From the NCBI GenBank assembly GCA_002346675.1, contig DEAI01000011.1:261530-325529 (forward strand): a stretch of DNA of 64,000 nucleotides, read 5' to 3'. Below, in pieces: positions 16,736-24,991 of this stretch. The stretch's first letter is position 1, and every line of letters starts with the position of its first letter. The notes below the pieces were generated by a model, which saw only the letters and a list, made by a program, of their open reading frames with translations, made no database searches and had not been told where the DNA came from. This DNA is from Fidelibacterota bacterium UBA2986. GTDB lineage: Bacteria; Fidelibacterota; Marinisomatia; Marinisomatales; AB-629-J13. Position numbers and translations under genes: made by a program.

Positions 16736-18745
16736 ATGAAGGATATACATAATGATATATTACTTCTTCGTGACCAGATAAACGATCACAACTATCGTTA
16801 CTATATTCTGAACGAACCACAAATCTCTGATTACGAGTATGATACACTTTTTCGTCAACTGGAAAAGCTAGAAAACAAAAACCCCGATTTAGTAACAACG
16901 GATTCACCAACTCAGAGAGTAGGTTCAGACCCGCTTTCAGAGTTCAAAACTATAAACCACTCCATTCCTATGCTATCACTTGCCAATGCAATGAACAGAG
17001 AAGAATTAATTGCCTTTGATGAGCGGGTCAACAAATATTTTGATAAAGACGAACAGATAGAGTATATAGGAGAACCAAAAATTGATGGACTGGGAGTTGA
17101 AGTTGTTTATAAAAATGGTATCTTTAGCCATGGCTCTACTCGCGGAGATGGAGTCACGGGCGAGGATATATCTCTAAATCTACGGACAATTCACAGTCTG
17201 CCTTTGAAACTGAGAAGTGAGGAGATTCCTGTCCCAGGTCTTTTGGAGGTGAGAGGAGAGGTTTTTATAACAAAAGATGGATTTAAAGAGCTAAATAAAT
17301 CAAGGGAAAAGCTGGGAGAACCTATATTTTCTAATTCCAGGAATGCGGCCTCCGGAAGTGTTCGACAGTTGGACCCTGCTGTTACATCTAAACGCCCTCT
17401 ATCAATAATTTTTTACCAACCAGGAGTTGTAAGGGGAGCATCCTTTTTATCTCAAAAGGAATTTATTGACTCTGCAAAAAAATGGGGGTTACCGGTCAGT
17501 GCTTTCGCTAAGAGGCTTAAGGGTATTGATAAGCTGATTAAGTATCACAATAACCTCGAATTAAAACGCGATACCCTTCCATATGAAGTTGATGGAACTG
17601 TATTAAAAGTAAACTCAATCAACCAACAAGCTATTTTAGGCCATAGAAGCCGTTCTCCTCGCTGGGCAATAGCTGGAAAGTTTAGGGCAAAACAAGCCAC
17701 TACAACTATAATAGACATTGGTGTTCAGATAGGGAGAACTGGCGCAGTTACACCAGTGGCAAGACTTAACCCGGTGGAAGTTGGTGGGGTTACAGTTTCA
17801 AATGCCACACTTCACAACCAGGATGAGATTGAGAGGAAGGATGTTCGTGTAGGGGACACAGTATTTATAGAAAGAGCGGGGGACGTAATTCCAAAAGTAG
17901 CAAAAGTAATTTTCGAAAAAAGACCCGCAGAGTCTGAACCATATATATTTCCCAAAAACTGTCCCGACTGCAGTCAGAGGCTGTTTAGACCTAAAGGTGA
18001 CACCATTTTTAGATGCCAGAATATTTCTTGTCCAGCACAGATAAAGGGTAGGATTCAGCATTTTGTGTCTAAAAATGCCATGAACATAGATGGGCTAGGA
18101 CAAAAAATTGTGGAACAGTTGGTTGATGAGGGATTACTAAAGTCTTTTGAAAATATTTATTATTTAAAGAAGGAGAATCTTGTCGAACTAGAGGGTATGG
18201 GTGAGACGTCTACCAACAAACTACTTAAAGCGATTGAAAAATCAAAGCGAACAACATTTTCTCGGTTTGTCTTTGCGCTTGGGATTAGAAACGTAGGGGA
18301 GCATATTTCCAAGGTTTTTGAAAAAGAATTCAATGGGAACCTCGACAGTTTTATTTTAGCATCTTTAGATGAGTTAGAAAATATTCAAGAGGTTGGCCCG
18401 ATATCAGCTGAACACATAGTACAATTTTGGGAAAACCCCAAAAACAGAAAAGCTGTTGAAGAATGTTTACTTGCGGGTGTACACTTTAAAAACAATTTGA
18501 CTTCAGATAATAATTTACCACTCGCAGGTGTTTTATTCGTGTTTACAGGCTCTTTGGAGAAATTTACGCGGAGTGAAGCAAAGAGAAAGGTTGAGGAGTT
18601 AGGGGGAAGAACTTTAAGCTCAGTTAGTAAGAAAGTGAATTATCTAATAACGGGGCCTGGTGCAGGCTCAAAAAAACAAAAAGCAGAAAAGTTGGGTATT
18701 AGAGTTTTGTCTGAAATTGAATTTTTGAAGTTGACAGGAACATAA
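16736..18745 (+). CDS. ligA: NAD+-dependent DNA ligase
   Basis: LigA seals nicks in replication and repair, using NAD+. At 669 residues the length is normal and all domains are present. There is an N-terminal Ia domain, then the adenylation domain with the KxDG lysine near residue 115 (EPKIDGLGVEV) and STRGDGVTGED. The OB-fold carries the VQIGRTGAVTPVA motif. The zinc finger has four cysteines at about 409-432 (CPDCSQRL, CQNISCPAQ). Helix-hairpin-helix repeats follow (IDGLGQKIVEQL, VGPISAEHI), and a C-terminal BRCT domain (FVFTGSLEKFTR, ELGGRTLSSVS). It is a single-gene unit converging on the FmdB-like gene. Confidence 0.98.
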   Translation: MKDIHNDILLLRDQINDHNYRYYILNEPQISDYEYDTLFRQLEKLENKNPDLVTTDSPTQRVGSDPLSEFKTINHSIPMLSLANAMNREELIAFDERVNKYFDKDEQIEYIGEPKIDGLGVEVVYKNGIFSHGSTRGDGVTGEDISLNLRTIHSLPLKLRSEEIPVPGLLEVRGEVFITKDGFKELNKSREKLGEPIFSNSRNAASGSVRQLDPAVTSKRPLSIIFYQPGVVRGASFLSQKEFIDSAKKWGLPVSAFAKRLKGIDKLIKYHNNLELKRDTLPYEVDGTVLKVNSINQQAILGHRSRSPRWAIAGKFRAKQATTTIIDIGVQIGRTGAVTPVARLNPVEVGGVTVSNATLHNQDEIERKDVRVGDTVFIERAGDVIPKVAKVIFEKRPAESEPYIFPKNCPDCSQRLFRPKGDTIFRCQNISCPAQIKGRIQHFVSKNAMNIDGLGQKIVEQLVDEGLLKSFENIYYLKKENLVELEGMGETSTNKLLKAIEKSKRTTFSRFVFALGIRNVGEHISKVFEKEFNGNLDSFILASLDELENIQEVGPISAEHIVQFWENPKNRKAVEECLLAGVHFKNNLTSDNNLPLAGVLFVFTGSLEKFTRSEAKRKVEELGGRTLSSVSKKVNYLITGPGAGSKKQKAEKLGIRVLSEIEFLKLTGT

Positions 18746-18816
18746 CATTGTATTTTTTTAATTATCCGAGATAAAATATAATTTACATTTTTGGTGCGAC
18801 CGCATTATTAATTTGC

Positions 18817-19035
18817 TCATCCAAACCCACGGCTCGCGGGTGTCGAACAGCGTGGCTTTTCACAGGTTGGCTCAAAGGATGTTCCTGTAGAAATTGCTGG
18901 AGCAGAAATTTGTCTTTCCGCATTCTCCATACCACAATATGGGCAGGTAATATTTTTGTCACGCATTGAACTCGGAGAAACAAGCTCCTCAAATAGCTTG
19001 CTACAGGAGCGGCATTTGTAGTCATACATAGGCAT
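18817..19035 (-). CDS. FmdB-family zinc-ribbon protein
   Basis: A 72-residue protein starting MPMYDYKCRSCSKLFEEL, the classic FmdB/CxxC_CxxC_SSSS regulatory-type zinc ribbon. Two knuckles are visible, CRSC and CPYC, about 21 residues apart. A Ser/Thr-rich tail ends in a third cysteine pair (CEKPRC). Such small proteins are common and poorly characterised, with some linked to regulation of formamidase. It lies 11 bases past the DUF302 gene on the same strand, so it is probably co-transcribed. A longer ORF in another frame covers the same bases but has no family likeness. Confidence 0.85.
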   Translation of the reverse strand: MPMYDYKCRSCSKLFEELVSPSSMRDKNITCPYCGMENAERQISAPAISTGTSFEPTCEKPRCSTPASRGFG

Positions 19036-19046
19036 AAGATCAAGCT

Positions 19047-19445
19047 CTATATTTTATTTAATGCTGATCTAATAATCTCATTTACTTTATGAGCAAGAGC
19101 TGAGATTTCATTGTTTTTAAAACTTTTGGACATAATGGTAGCATCAAAAGCAGTTATAGCCGTAGTACCATCGTCATTCTCCCATATAACAACGTTGCAC
19201 GGCATAAACAGACCGACACCTTTGTCGCTGCTTAGTGCCTCCAGAGCAAGGCTAGGGTTACAAACCCCAAGAATAGTATATTTATTGAAATTTACATCAA
19301 GCTTTTCCTTGAGAGTTTCTTTGACGTTTACTTTAGTTAAAACACCAAACCCAACTTCACTTAGCACATGCTGTGCTCGCCGTTCAACCTCCTCAAAAGA
19401 ATCATTAATAATTTGTTGATATCCGTATTTCAAGTTTATTTCCAT
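19047..19445 (-). CDS. DUF302 family protein
   Basis: A 132-residue DUF302 domain. Conserved features seen are the N-terminal strand-helix (FEEVERRAQHVLSEVGFGVLT), the KTVNVKETL-like segment, the strand YTILGVCNPSLALEAL and LFMPCNVVIWE. The family's normal ~125-residue length is kept. DUF302 proteins are small, often cytoplasmic, and of unknown function; two cysteines (in GVCNP and MPCNV) are placed as in many members and could bind a metal or thiol ligand. It lies between the dnaG gene and the FmdB-like gene, all on the minus strand. Confidence 0.85.
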   Translation of the reverse strand: MEINLKYGYQQIINDSFEEVERRAQHVLSEVGFGVLTKVNVKETLKEKLDVNFNKYTILGVCNPSLALEALSSDKGVGLFMPCNVVIWENDDGTTAITAFDATIMSKSFKNNEISALAHKVNEIIRSALNKI

Positions 19446-19481
19446 AAATTAATAGATAGAAATTAAAAATATTATTAGTGA

Positions 19482-21245
19482 TTACCCACTCCCGATGGAT
19501 AAGCTTTCAAGCTTTTTTCTCAATTCAGAAATTTCAAAAAGTATTCCAGAGACATCAGATCCTTCTCTCTCTTTTTCCCGCAATCTAATTCTTGCCTCAT
19601 CAATACTTCTTTTCACTGAACCAACTTTCAATGAGTTCACACAGTCTTGTATTGTTCTGTCAACTTCGTCTGTTTGATATAAGCTCAGCAGTATTTCTGC
19701 TACCACCTCCCGCTCCTCTTTAGATTCAAACAGCTGAATAACAGAGCTATAATTAAAATCTTCGTAATTACTGAAAAAAAACTGTGCGAGTTTCTTTAAA
19801 ATGGGAGATGTAAAATATTCTATCTTTACTGAATTGCGGACTTGTTGACGTACGTCAAGACTTTCTCCAGCTAAAAGTTTTACTAGCTCTAGCTGTGCCT
19901 TTTCATTTCGAGATGAAAACTCTTTTCTCTTATTTTTTTCATGTTTTTTTACTTTCCACTTCTTTTCTTTTTTATTCTCTTTTTCTGCAATAATCAACAG
20001 GTCTCTCTCATTTACTTTCATTTCATCTGAGACTAAACGTAACATTTCATTTCTGAAAATCCTGTCCTGTATTCCAGCTACCTCTTTAACAACCTCTCGA
20101 AGGAAGTTAGATTTTTCTGCAGGAGACATGTTTTTTCCCTTAGACTGGTGAATATGAAAATTAATGATTGGAATGCCTAAATTTAATTTTTCTTTAATGT
20201 TTTCCACCCCTTCTTGACGAATCCAATCATCAGGGTCAAGACCATCTGGGACGGGGACAATAAAAGGCTCCATACCCCCTTTCATTAACATATAGCCCGC
20301 CCTAACTGCCGCGTTTTTTCCAGCACTGTCTCCGTCATACATTAGTAATACTTTCTGTGCTAATTTTTTCATTTGATATACGTGATTTTCTGTGAATGCA
20401 GTCCCAGCTACTGCGATTATATTTTTAATTCCCCCTTGATATAGTTGCAGAAAATCCATATACCCTTCCACTAATATAGCAGTCTTTTCCTGCCTAATCA
20501 CTTTTTGAGTTTTATCCAAACCATAAAACACCCTGCTTTTTGAGTATAAGACTGTTTCTGGAGAATTCATATATTTAGCAGGATCTTTACTGTCCATGGT
20601 TCTTCCCCCAAAAGCAATTACCTGTCCACCAGAATTGTGAATGGGAAACATAAGACGATTTCTAAATCGATCAAACACACCTTTTTCAGTTTTGGTAAAC
20701 AACCCAGATTTATCTAAAATATTTCCAGAAACTCCGTTCTCACGAGATAATTTTAAAAGACGGTCCCATTCCCCTGGAGCAAACCCCAGTTGGAACTCTT
20801 TTATTATTTTTTCAGAGAGTCCCCGTTTTTTAAGATAAACAACCACCTGTTTTCCTTCGGTAGAGCTCAATAAATTCCTGTAAAAATTTGATGTGGAGGT
20901 ATGAAGATCGCGCAGTCTTTGCAGCTCTTCCTGATTTTGGATATTTCCACTAAATTTGACCTCTATTCCATATCGCGAACCAAGCGATTGAACTGCCTCT
21001 ACAAAGGTCATTTTTTCATATTCCATAAGAAAATGAAAAACGTTTCCTCCTGCATGACATCCAAAACAATGATAGATTTCCTTCGCCGGTGCGACGCTAA
21101 AGGATGGGGTTTTTTCATCATGGAAGGGACAAATCCCAAAATAATTCTGACCTCGTTTTTTAAGATTTACAACCCCTGATATAATGTCTAATATATTTGC
21201 GGCCTGTCGTACCTGCTCAATAATATCTTGAGAAATTTGATTCAA
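19482..21245 (-). CDS. dnaG: DNA primase
   Basis: DnaG makes RNA primers at the fork. I start it at the TTG at 21245, giving MNQISQDIIEQ and 587 residues. That TTG overlaps the TGA stop of the upstream CvpA-like gene (TTGA) and has AGGAGAGAGG just upstream. An earlier in-frame TTG at 21278 would add 11 residues that do not look like a DnaG start. The CHC2 zinc finger is C39, H42, C60, C63 (CPFH, CFGC). The TOPRIM core has VEGYMD and LMYDGDSAGK. A C-terminal DnaB-interaction region of low similarity follows a Lys-rich linker. It is in an operon with the CvpA-like and YqeY-like genes. Confidence 0.96.
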   Translation of the reverse strand: MNQISQDIIEQVRQAANILDIISGVVNLKKRGQNYFGICPFHDEKTPSFSVAPAKEIYHCFGCHAGGNVFHFLMEYEKMTFVEAVQSLGSRYGIEVKFSGNIQNQEELQRLRDLHTSTSNFYRNLLSSTEGKQVVVYLKKRGLSEKIIKEFQLGFAPGEWDRLLKLSRENGVSGNILDKSGLFTKTEKGVFDRFRNRLMFPIHNSGGQVIAFGGRTMDSKDPAKYMNSPETVLYSKSRVFYGLDKTQKVIRQEKTAILVEGYMDFLQLYQGGIKNIIAVAGTAFTENHVYQMKKLAQKVLLMYDGDSAGKNAAVRAGYMLMKGGMEPFIVPVPDGLDPDDWIRQEGVENIKEKLNLGIPIINFHIHQSKGKNMSPAEKSNFLREVVKEVAGIQDRIFRNEMLRLVSDEMKVNERDLLIIAEKENKKEKKWKVKKHEKNKRKEFSSRNEKAQLELVKLLAGESLDVRQQVRNSVKIEYFTSPILKKLAQFFFSNYEDFNYSSVIQLFESKEEREVVAEILLSLYQTDEVDRTIQDCVNSLKVGSVKRSIDEARIRLREKEREGSDVSGILFEISELRKKLESLSIGSG

Positions 21246-21787
21246 AGCCTCTCTCCTGCGGTTTTTGGCGAGAGCCAAGTTTCGATAAACTCAGTCCCCC
21301 TTTTCACTGGATCTTCCCAACCGAAATACAGACAAACATTTTTTCTTAAATCTGAAAGTTTAACAGCGTATTTAAAGTTTGACTGAACAGCTCTGGTCCA
21401 TGTTGTATTATTAAACAACTCAAGACTCCAGATGACCATGGCAATAATAAGTACCCCTTTTATCAATCCTGTGGTTACTCCTAGCCAATGATTTAGTTGA
21501 GATAACCCCACAGTTGATATAAAAAACTCTAAGACTTTAAAAATTGCCTTAAAAATAAAAAGAGAAGGAAAAAATAGAAATGAAAATGCAATTGAAACGA
21601 TAGCATACCCATGGAAAGGTAGCCACCCTGATAGGTGTTCACTTAAAGCGATATACCACGACATAGAAATAAGGATTGCGCTAGCTAGACCAACAACAAA
21701 TCCTATTTCACTAATGAGCCCATTTTTAAATCCACGAAAAGCAAACCATAAAAGTACCAGCCCTGATAAAATATCAAGAAAAGTCAT
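21242..21787 (-). CDS. CvpA-family inner-membrane protein
   Basis: A 181-residue protein with four hydrophobic segments in the CvpA/colicin V production pattern: FLDILSGLVLLWFAFRGFKNGLISEIG, then an Ile/Leu-rich second helix, a third near 58-85, and a fourth around LGVTTGLIKGVLIIAMVIWSLELF. The family motif G-x-x-x-G in the first loop region is present. CvpA proteins are inner-membrane proteins linked to envelope robustness and, in some bacteria, to biofilm or colicin export. It is coupled to dnaG by a 4-base stop/start overlap and follows the YqeY-like gene by four bases. Confidence 0.85.
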   Translation of the reverse strand: MTFLDILSGLVLLWFAFRGFKNGLISEIGFVVGLASAILISMSWYIALSEHLSGWLPFHGYAIVSIAFSFLFFPSLFIFKAIFKVLEFFISTVGLSQLNHWLGVTTGLIKGVLIIAMVIWSLELFNNTTWTRAVQSNFKYAVKLSDLRKNVCLYFGWEDPVKRGTEFIETWLSPKTAGERL

Positions 21788-21791
21788 ACTT

Positions 21792-22235
21792 TTATGAAAG
21801 GAGCTCTCTTACAATTTTCTGGGCAGTTTTGCCATCGATAAGCCCTTTCCCTACTTTCATCACCTGAGGCATGACTTTACCTATATCTGAAAATTTAGAG
21901 GCACCAGTTTCTATAATGATTTGACGAACCAACTGTTTTACAGACTCATCATCCATCATTTTTGGCAAATAGCTCTCAACAACCCCGAGCTCATTTTTTT
22001 CATTTTGGACCAAGTCATTTCTGCCACCATTTTGATACATTGCCATTGCCTCTTTTCTTTGTTTTGCAAATGTTCTTAGCTCTTTCAATTCATCTTCCTT
22101 GGATAATTCATTTTGTTTATCTATTCGTTTTGATTTTAAAATTGAAAGAATGGTTCTTAGAGTTGCGGTTTTTTCTTTATTTCCTGATTTCATAGCAGAG
22201 TACATATCATTTTGAATACGATTGTAATAATACAT
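21792..22235 (-). CDS. GatB/YqeY-domain protein
   Basis: A 147-residue protein of the YqeY family, matching the tRNA-binding tail domain of GatB. It is mostly helical: IQNDMYSAMKSGNKEKTATLRTILS at the start, then KRIDKQNELSKEDEL, and the family's closing pattern IGKVMPQVMKVGKGLIDGKTAQKIV. Stand-alone YqeY proteins are usually placed near dnaG and rpoD or rpsU, as here next to dnaG; the exact role is not established, though a tRNA or amidotransferase link is suggested. The start ATG is preceded by GATTATATC and lacks a strong ribosome site. Confidence 0.9.
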   Translation of the reverse strand: MYYYNRIQNDMYSAMKSGNKEKTATLRTILSILKSKRIDKQNELSKEDELKELRTFAKQRKEAMAMYQNGGRNDLVQNEKNELGVVESYLPKMMDDESVKQLVRQIIIETGASKFSDIGKVMPQVMKVGKGLIDGKTAQKIVRELLS

Positions 22236-22246
22236 AGATATAATCC

Positions 22247-23065
22247 TTATGTTTGGTCAATTCTTTTCATAGCCATGAGAAGTTGGTCCTGATTAGTTTC
22301 AAAGCCAATGAACCTGCGACCCATTTTTTTTGAAACCGCACCTGTTAATCCATAACGGGTGAACGGATCCAAAACCCAACTTAATTTAAAACTGCTTGCA
22401 TCTAATATTCGATTAATAACCTTTTCTGGAATGTTATTATTCAGTGGATTAGATCCGCTGTCATCTAAAACATCTCCCCAGAAATTATTCATCTTATTTG
22501 GTATGTAATTTTCATTTAATGAAGGAATAATATCTCCTTCAAATAGAAACTCTTCAGATTTGGTAGCAAACCATATATCACTATGAACATTTTTCCATCC
22601 CCTGTGCTGACTTTCACTATTTTCATAATGATTTCTCCATGTAATCCGAGATTGAACATGAAAATATTGTGAGAGTAGATTGTGATACATTCCTGAATTT
22701 TTCCAATTGCACAAAAGATAAATTGACCCGGTCACTCTTAAAACTCTATGAGACTCCGCTAACCAATCTTCGTTCCAATTATAAAACTCACCTAGGGTGA
22801 ACTGTTCTCCCGTACCTATACCCTCTTTCATAGGGTCAATAGGCGGAAAGGCAATTACAATATCTATAGACCTATCTGGAACTCGCGAAAGACCATCTCT
22901 AGCGTCAGCAAGATATAAACCGTCTTCTAGTTTTTCGCCATCAGAAAAAATATCATCTACTGTTCGAACTGCGGGAAGATAACGGTTAATTTCAGAGATA
23001 GTTAACCCTTGAGATTCGTTAAGTGGATCACTGAACAGGAGGTTTTGGGATTCTTTTCCTTTCAT
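22247..23065 (-). CDS. Orphan DNA methyltransferase (N6-adenine/N4-cytosine, beta-type order)
   Basis: A 272-residue AdoMet-dependent DNA methyltransferase. The catalytic motif IV comes first (IVIAFPPIDP, about 70-78) and the AdoMet-binding motif I is near the C-terminus (WVLDPFTRYGLTG, then GRRFIGFETN), the order of beta-class enzymes. Motif IV is FPPI rather than the common [DNS]PP[YFW]: the PP is kept, but the flanking residues differ. No restriction enzyme gene adjoins it, so it is an orphan. It may act in cell-cycle or expression control, or may be reduced in activity. It lies 11 bases ahead of the YqeY-like gene on the minus strand. Target site cannot be predicted. Confidence 0.8.
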   Translation of the reverse strand: MKGKESQNLLFSDPLNESQGLTISEINRYLPAVRTVDDIFSDGEKLEDGLYLADARDGLSRVPDRSIDIVIAFPPIDPMKEGIGTGEQFTLGEFYNWNEDWLAESHRVLRVTGSIYLLCNWKNSGMYHNLLSQYFHVQSRITWRNHYENSESQHRGWKNVHSDIWFATKSEEFLFEGDIIPSLNENYIPNKMNNFWGDVLDDSGSNPLNNNIPEKVINRILDASSFKLSWVLDPFTRYGLTGAVSKKMGRRFIGFETNQDQLLMAMKRIDQT

Positions 23066-23164
23066 AGCTATAACTAAATTTATTGAAAGAATGAATAATA
23101 TAGTGATAATTACACTAGTATATTTTTTACTTGTTAAAATATATGATATTTATGAATTTTGTAT

Positions 23165-23596
23165 ATGAAAAGAAAAAAAATAAAAGTACTTTTCGTCTGT
23201 ACAGGGAACTCCTGCAGGTCACAGATTGCAGAGGGTCTTTTACGATCCAAAGCAGGAGAATGCTTTGAAGTGTACAGTGCAGGGTCCCACCCTAGCCATG
23301 TCCATCCCATGGCGATCGAAATTATGAAAGAAAAAGAGATTGATATTTCCAACCACACCTCAGACCATGTAGACAATTATTTAGAGTTTGGAATTGATGT
23401 TGTCATTACAGTTTGTGACTCAGCAAATCAGTTATGCCCCACTTTTCCTGTCAATGTGAAAAAAATCCACTGGAGCATAGAAGATCCGTTTAGAGGATGG
23501 ACATATGAAGTCAGTCAATTAGATTCCTTTCGAAAAACCATGGAAGATATAGAAAAAAAAATAACAAATTTTATTAAAGATAGCTTTGATAATTAA
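23165..23596 (+). CDS. Low-molecular-weight phosphatase family protein, thioredoxin-type arsenate reductase (ArsC-like)
   Basis: A 143-residue protein with the low-molecular-weight tyrosine phosphatase P-loop CTGNSCRSQ (C12, C17). It also has the two extra cysteines of thioredoxin-coupled arsenate reductase (C84 and C91, in VCDSANQLC). These enzymes reduce arsenate to arsenite by passing a disulfide along Cys12-Cys84-Cys91. The family's SAGSHPS and HTSDHVDNY segments are also present. I chose the ATG at 23165 over a TTG two codons upstream. No arsR, arsB or acr3 gene is nearby, so arsenic detoxification is inferred from residues alone. Confidence 0.85.
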   Translation: MKRKKIKVLFVCTGNSCRSQIAEGLLRSKAGECFEVYSAGSHPSHVHPMAIEIMKEKEIDISNHTSDHVDNYLEFGIDVVITVCDSANQLCPTFPVNVKKIHWSIEDPFRGWTYEVSQLDSFRKTMEDIEKKITNFIKDSFDN

Positions 23597-23650
23597 TTTT
23601 TCTTTCTTCCATAACTTTACTCTTTCCCTATATATTGTACTCAGAAAATC

Positions 23651-24853
23651 ATGAGAAATATTCTAAATCTATTTGTGTCTTTTAGTTTTTCTTACAGCCA
23701 AACTGTCATTGGAGAAGGATTGTCTGGGCAGGAGTTGTGGGACTATGTTACAGAAAACTATAAAACCACCACAACGCTTGGATACACCAACTGCAGGGAC
23801 GTAATGTATTCAGAGATTGATATAAAGGATGGTAATCAGCTTACAGGTGTTTACAGTGGATATACAATTACACTTGACTTATCACAAGACCCCAGTAGCA
23901 ATGCATACGAACAGGGGATTAACTGTGAACACACATTCCCACAGAGTATGGGTTCTAGTGGTGAGCCCATGAAAAGCGATATGCACCACCTGTTTCCAAC
24001 AAAGTCAAATGTGAACTCATCTAGAGGGAACGACCCATTTGAAGAAATCCCAGATCAGGAAACACATGTATGGTACAGAAATGAATACTCACAACCTGAT
24101 GTTCCAACAGAGTTTATTGATGAATATGCTGAAAAATATAATCCACCAAATCAAAGTGATGAACGATTTGAACCAAGAGAGGAACAAAAGGGGAATACAG
24201 CAAGAGCGATGTTTTATTTTTATGCAATCTATACAGATGTTTCGGATGATGATTTCTGGGAGATTCAAAAGGAAACATTGATGGATTGGCATTACTATGA
24301 TGAAGCAGATGAAATAGAGACAGAAAGAACTTGGAAAATTGCGGAATACCAAGATGGAATACCCAATCCATTTGTTCTTGACTCTACACTCGCCAGACGA
24401 ATATGGTATCCACAATCAAACCTTATTGTTGAGTACTATGAAGGATGGAATTTAGTTGGATTGCCACTATCAGTAGAGGATAGCAATTACCAGACACAAT
24501 TCCTCAATGCTGTGGTTGGAACGTTATACAGTTATAATTTAGTTTATGAAGAAGAAATAAATCTTGAAAACGGTAGCGGTTATTGGTTAATGATAAATGG
24601 TAATAATGAAAATGTATTTTTAGGTGAACCACTAACAGAATTAAATATCAGCTTAACTGAAGGATGGAATTTGATGACAGGAATAAGCTCACCTGTTCAG
24701 GTAGGAAACATAATTGATAACGGTGAAATAATTATTGATGGTTCGATTTTTGGTTTTGATGGTGTATATCAGGAAGCTGTATACCTATCAGCAGGAAAAG
24801 GTTATTGGGTAAAAGCAAATTCGAGCGGTATAATAACCATTGTTTCAGATTAA
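23651..24853 (+). CDS. Secreted endonuclease I (EndA/NucM family) with C-terminal repeats
   Basis: A 400-residue secreted nuclease that would degrade DNA or RNA outside the cytoplasm. A signal peptide covers about residues 1-18 (ending SYSQ). The His-Me finger core of endonuclease I is clear: NCEHTFPQSM, KSDMHHLFPTKSNVNSSRGNDPF, and later the TARAMFYFY helix. After about residue 255 come two related repeats of ~70 residues, each starting EGWNL and ending GYW (GSGYWLMING, GKGYWVKANS). They look like a surface or secretion module. Likely use is nutrient acquisition from external DNA. Confidence 0.85.
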   Translation: MRNILNLFVSFSFSYSQTVIGEGLSGQELWDYVTENYKTTTTLGYTNCRDVMYSEIDIKDGNQLTGVYSGYTITLDLSQDPSSNAYEQGINCEHTFPQSMGSSGEPMKSDMHHLFPTKSNVNSSRGNDPFEEIPDQETHVWYRNEYSQPDVPTEFIDEYAEKYNPPNQSDERFEPREEQKGNTARAMFYFYAIYTDVSDDDFWEIQKETLMDWHYYDEADEIETERTWKIAEYQDGIPNPFVLDSTLARRIWYPQSNLIVEYYEGWNLVGLPLSVEDSNYQTQFLNAVVGTLYSYNLVYEEEINLENGSGYWLMINGNNENVFLGEPLTELNISLTEGWNLMTGISSPVQVGNIIDNGEIIIDGSIFGFDGVYQEAVYLSAGKGYWVKANSSGIITIVSD

Positions 24854-24872
24854 ACTAGTGAGAGTTCACAGG

Positions 24873-24906
24873 CCTTCGCTTTCAGCCTTTGAAAAAGTGC
24901 GAACGG
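24873..24906. repeat. Bulged hairpin between endonuclease and barrel gene
   Basis: An inverted repeat in the 138-base convergent gap. TTCGCTTTCA (24875-24884) pairs with TGAAA (24890-24894) and GCGAA (24899-24903), with an AAGT bulge; a CC/GG pair extends the base. No T-run follows closely, so it is not a standard intrinsic terminator. It could still end transcription or be a structured RNA element. Confidence 0.4.
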
Positions 24907-24991
24907 AATCCTAAACCAACCCCTTACTGTTGTTTTATCAAAAACTTGAGATAAGTTATACTGAAGCGATAGCTGTAGAGGCTTAACACCA

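Noticed and set aside
18783..19043. An 86-codon open frame on the minus strand overlapping the FmdB-like gene
   Set aside because: It covers the same bases in another frame; only the 18817-19035 frame has the zinc-ribbon motifs and a typical MPMYDYKC start.
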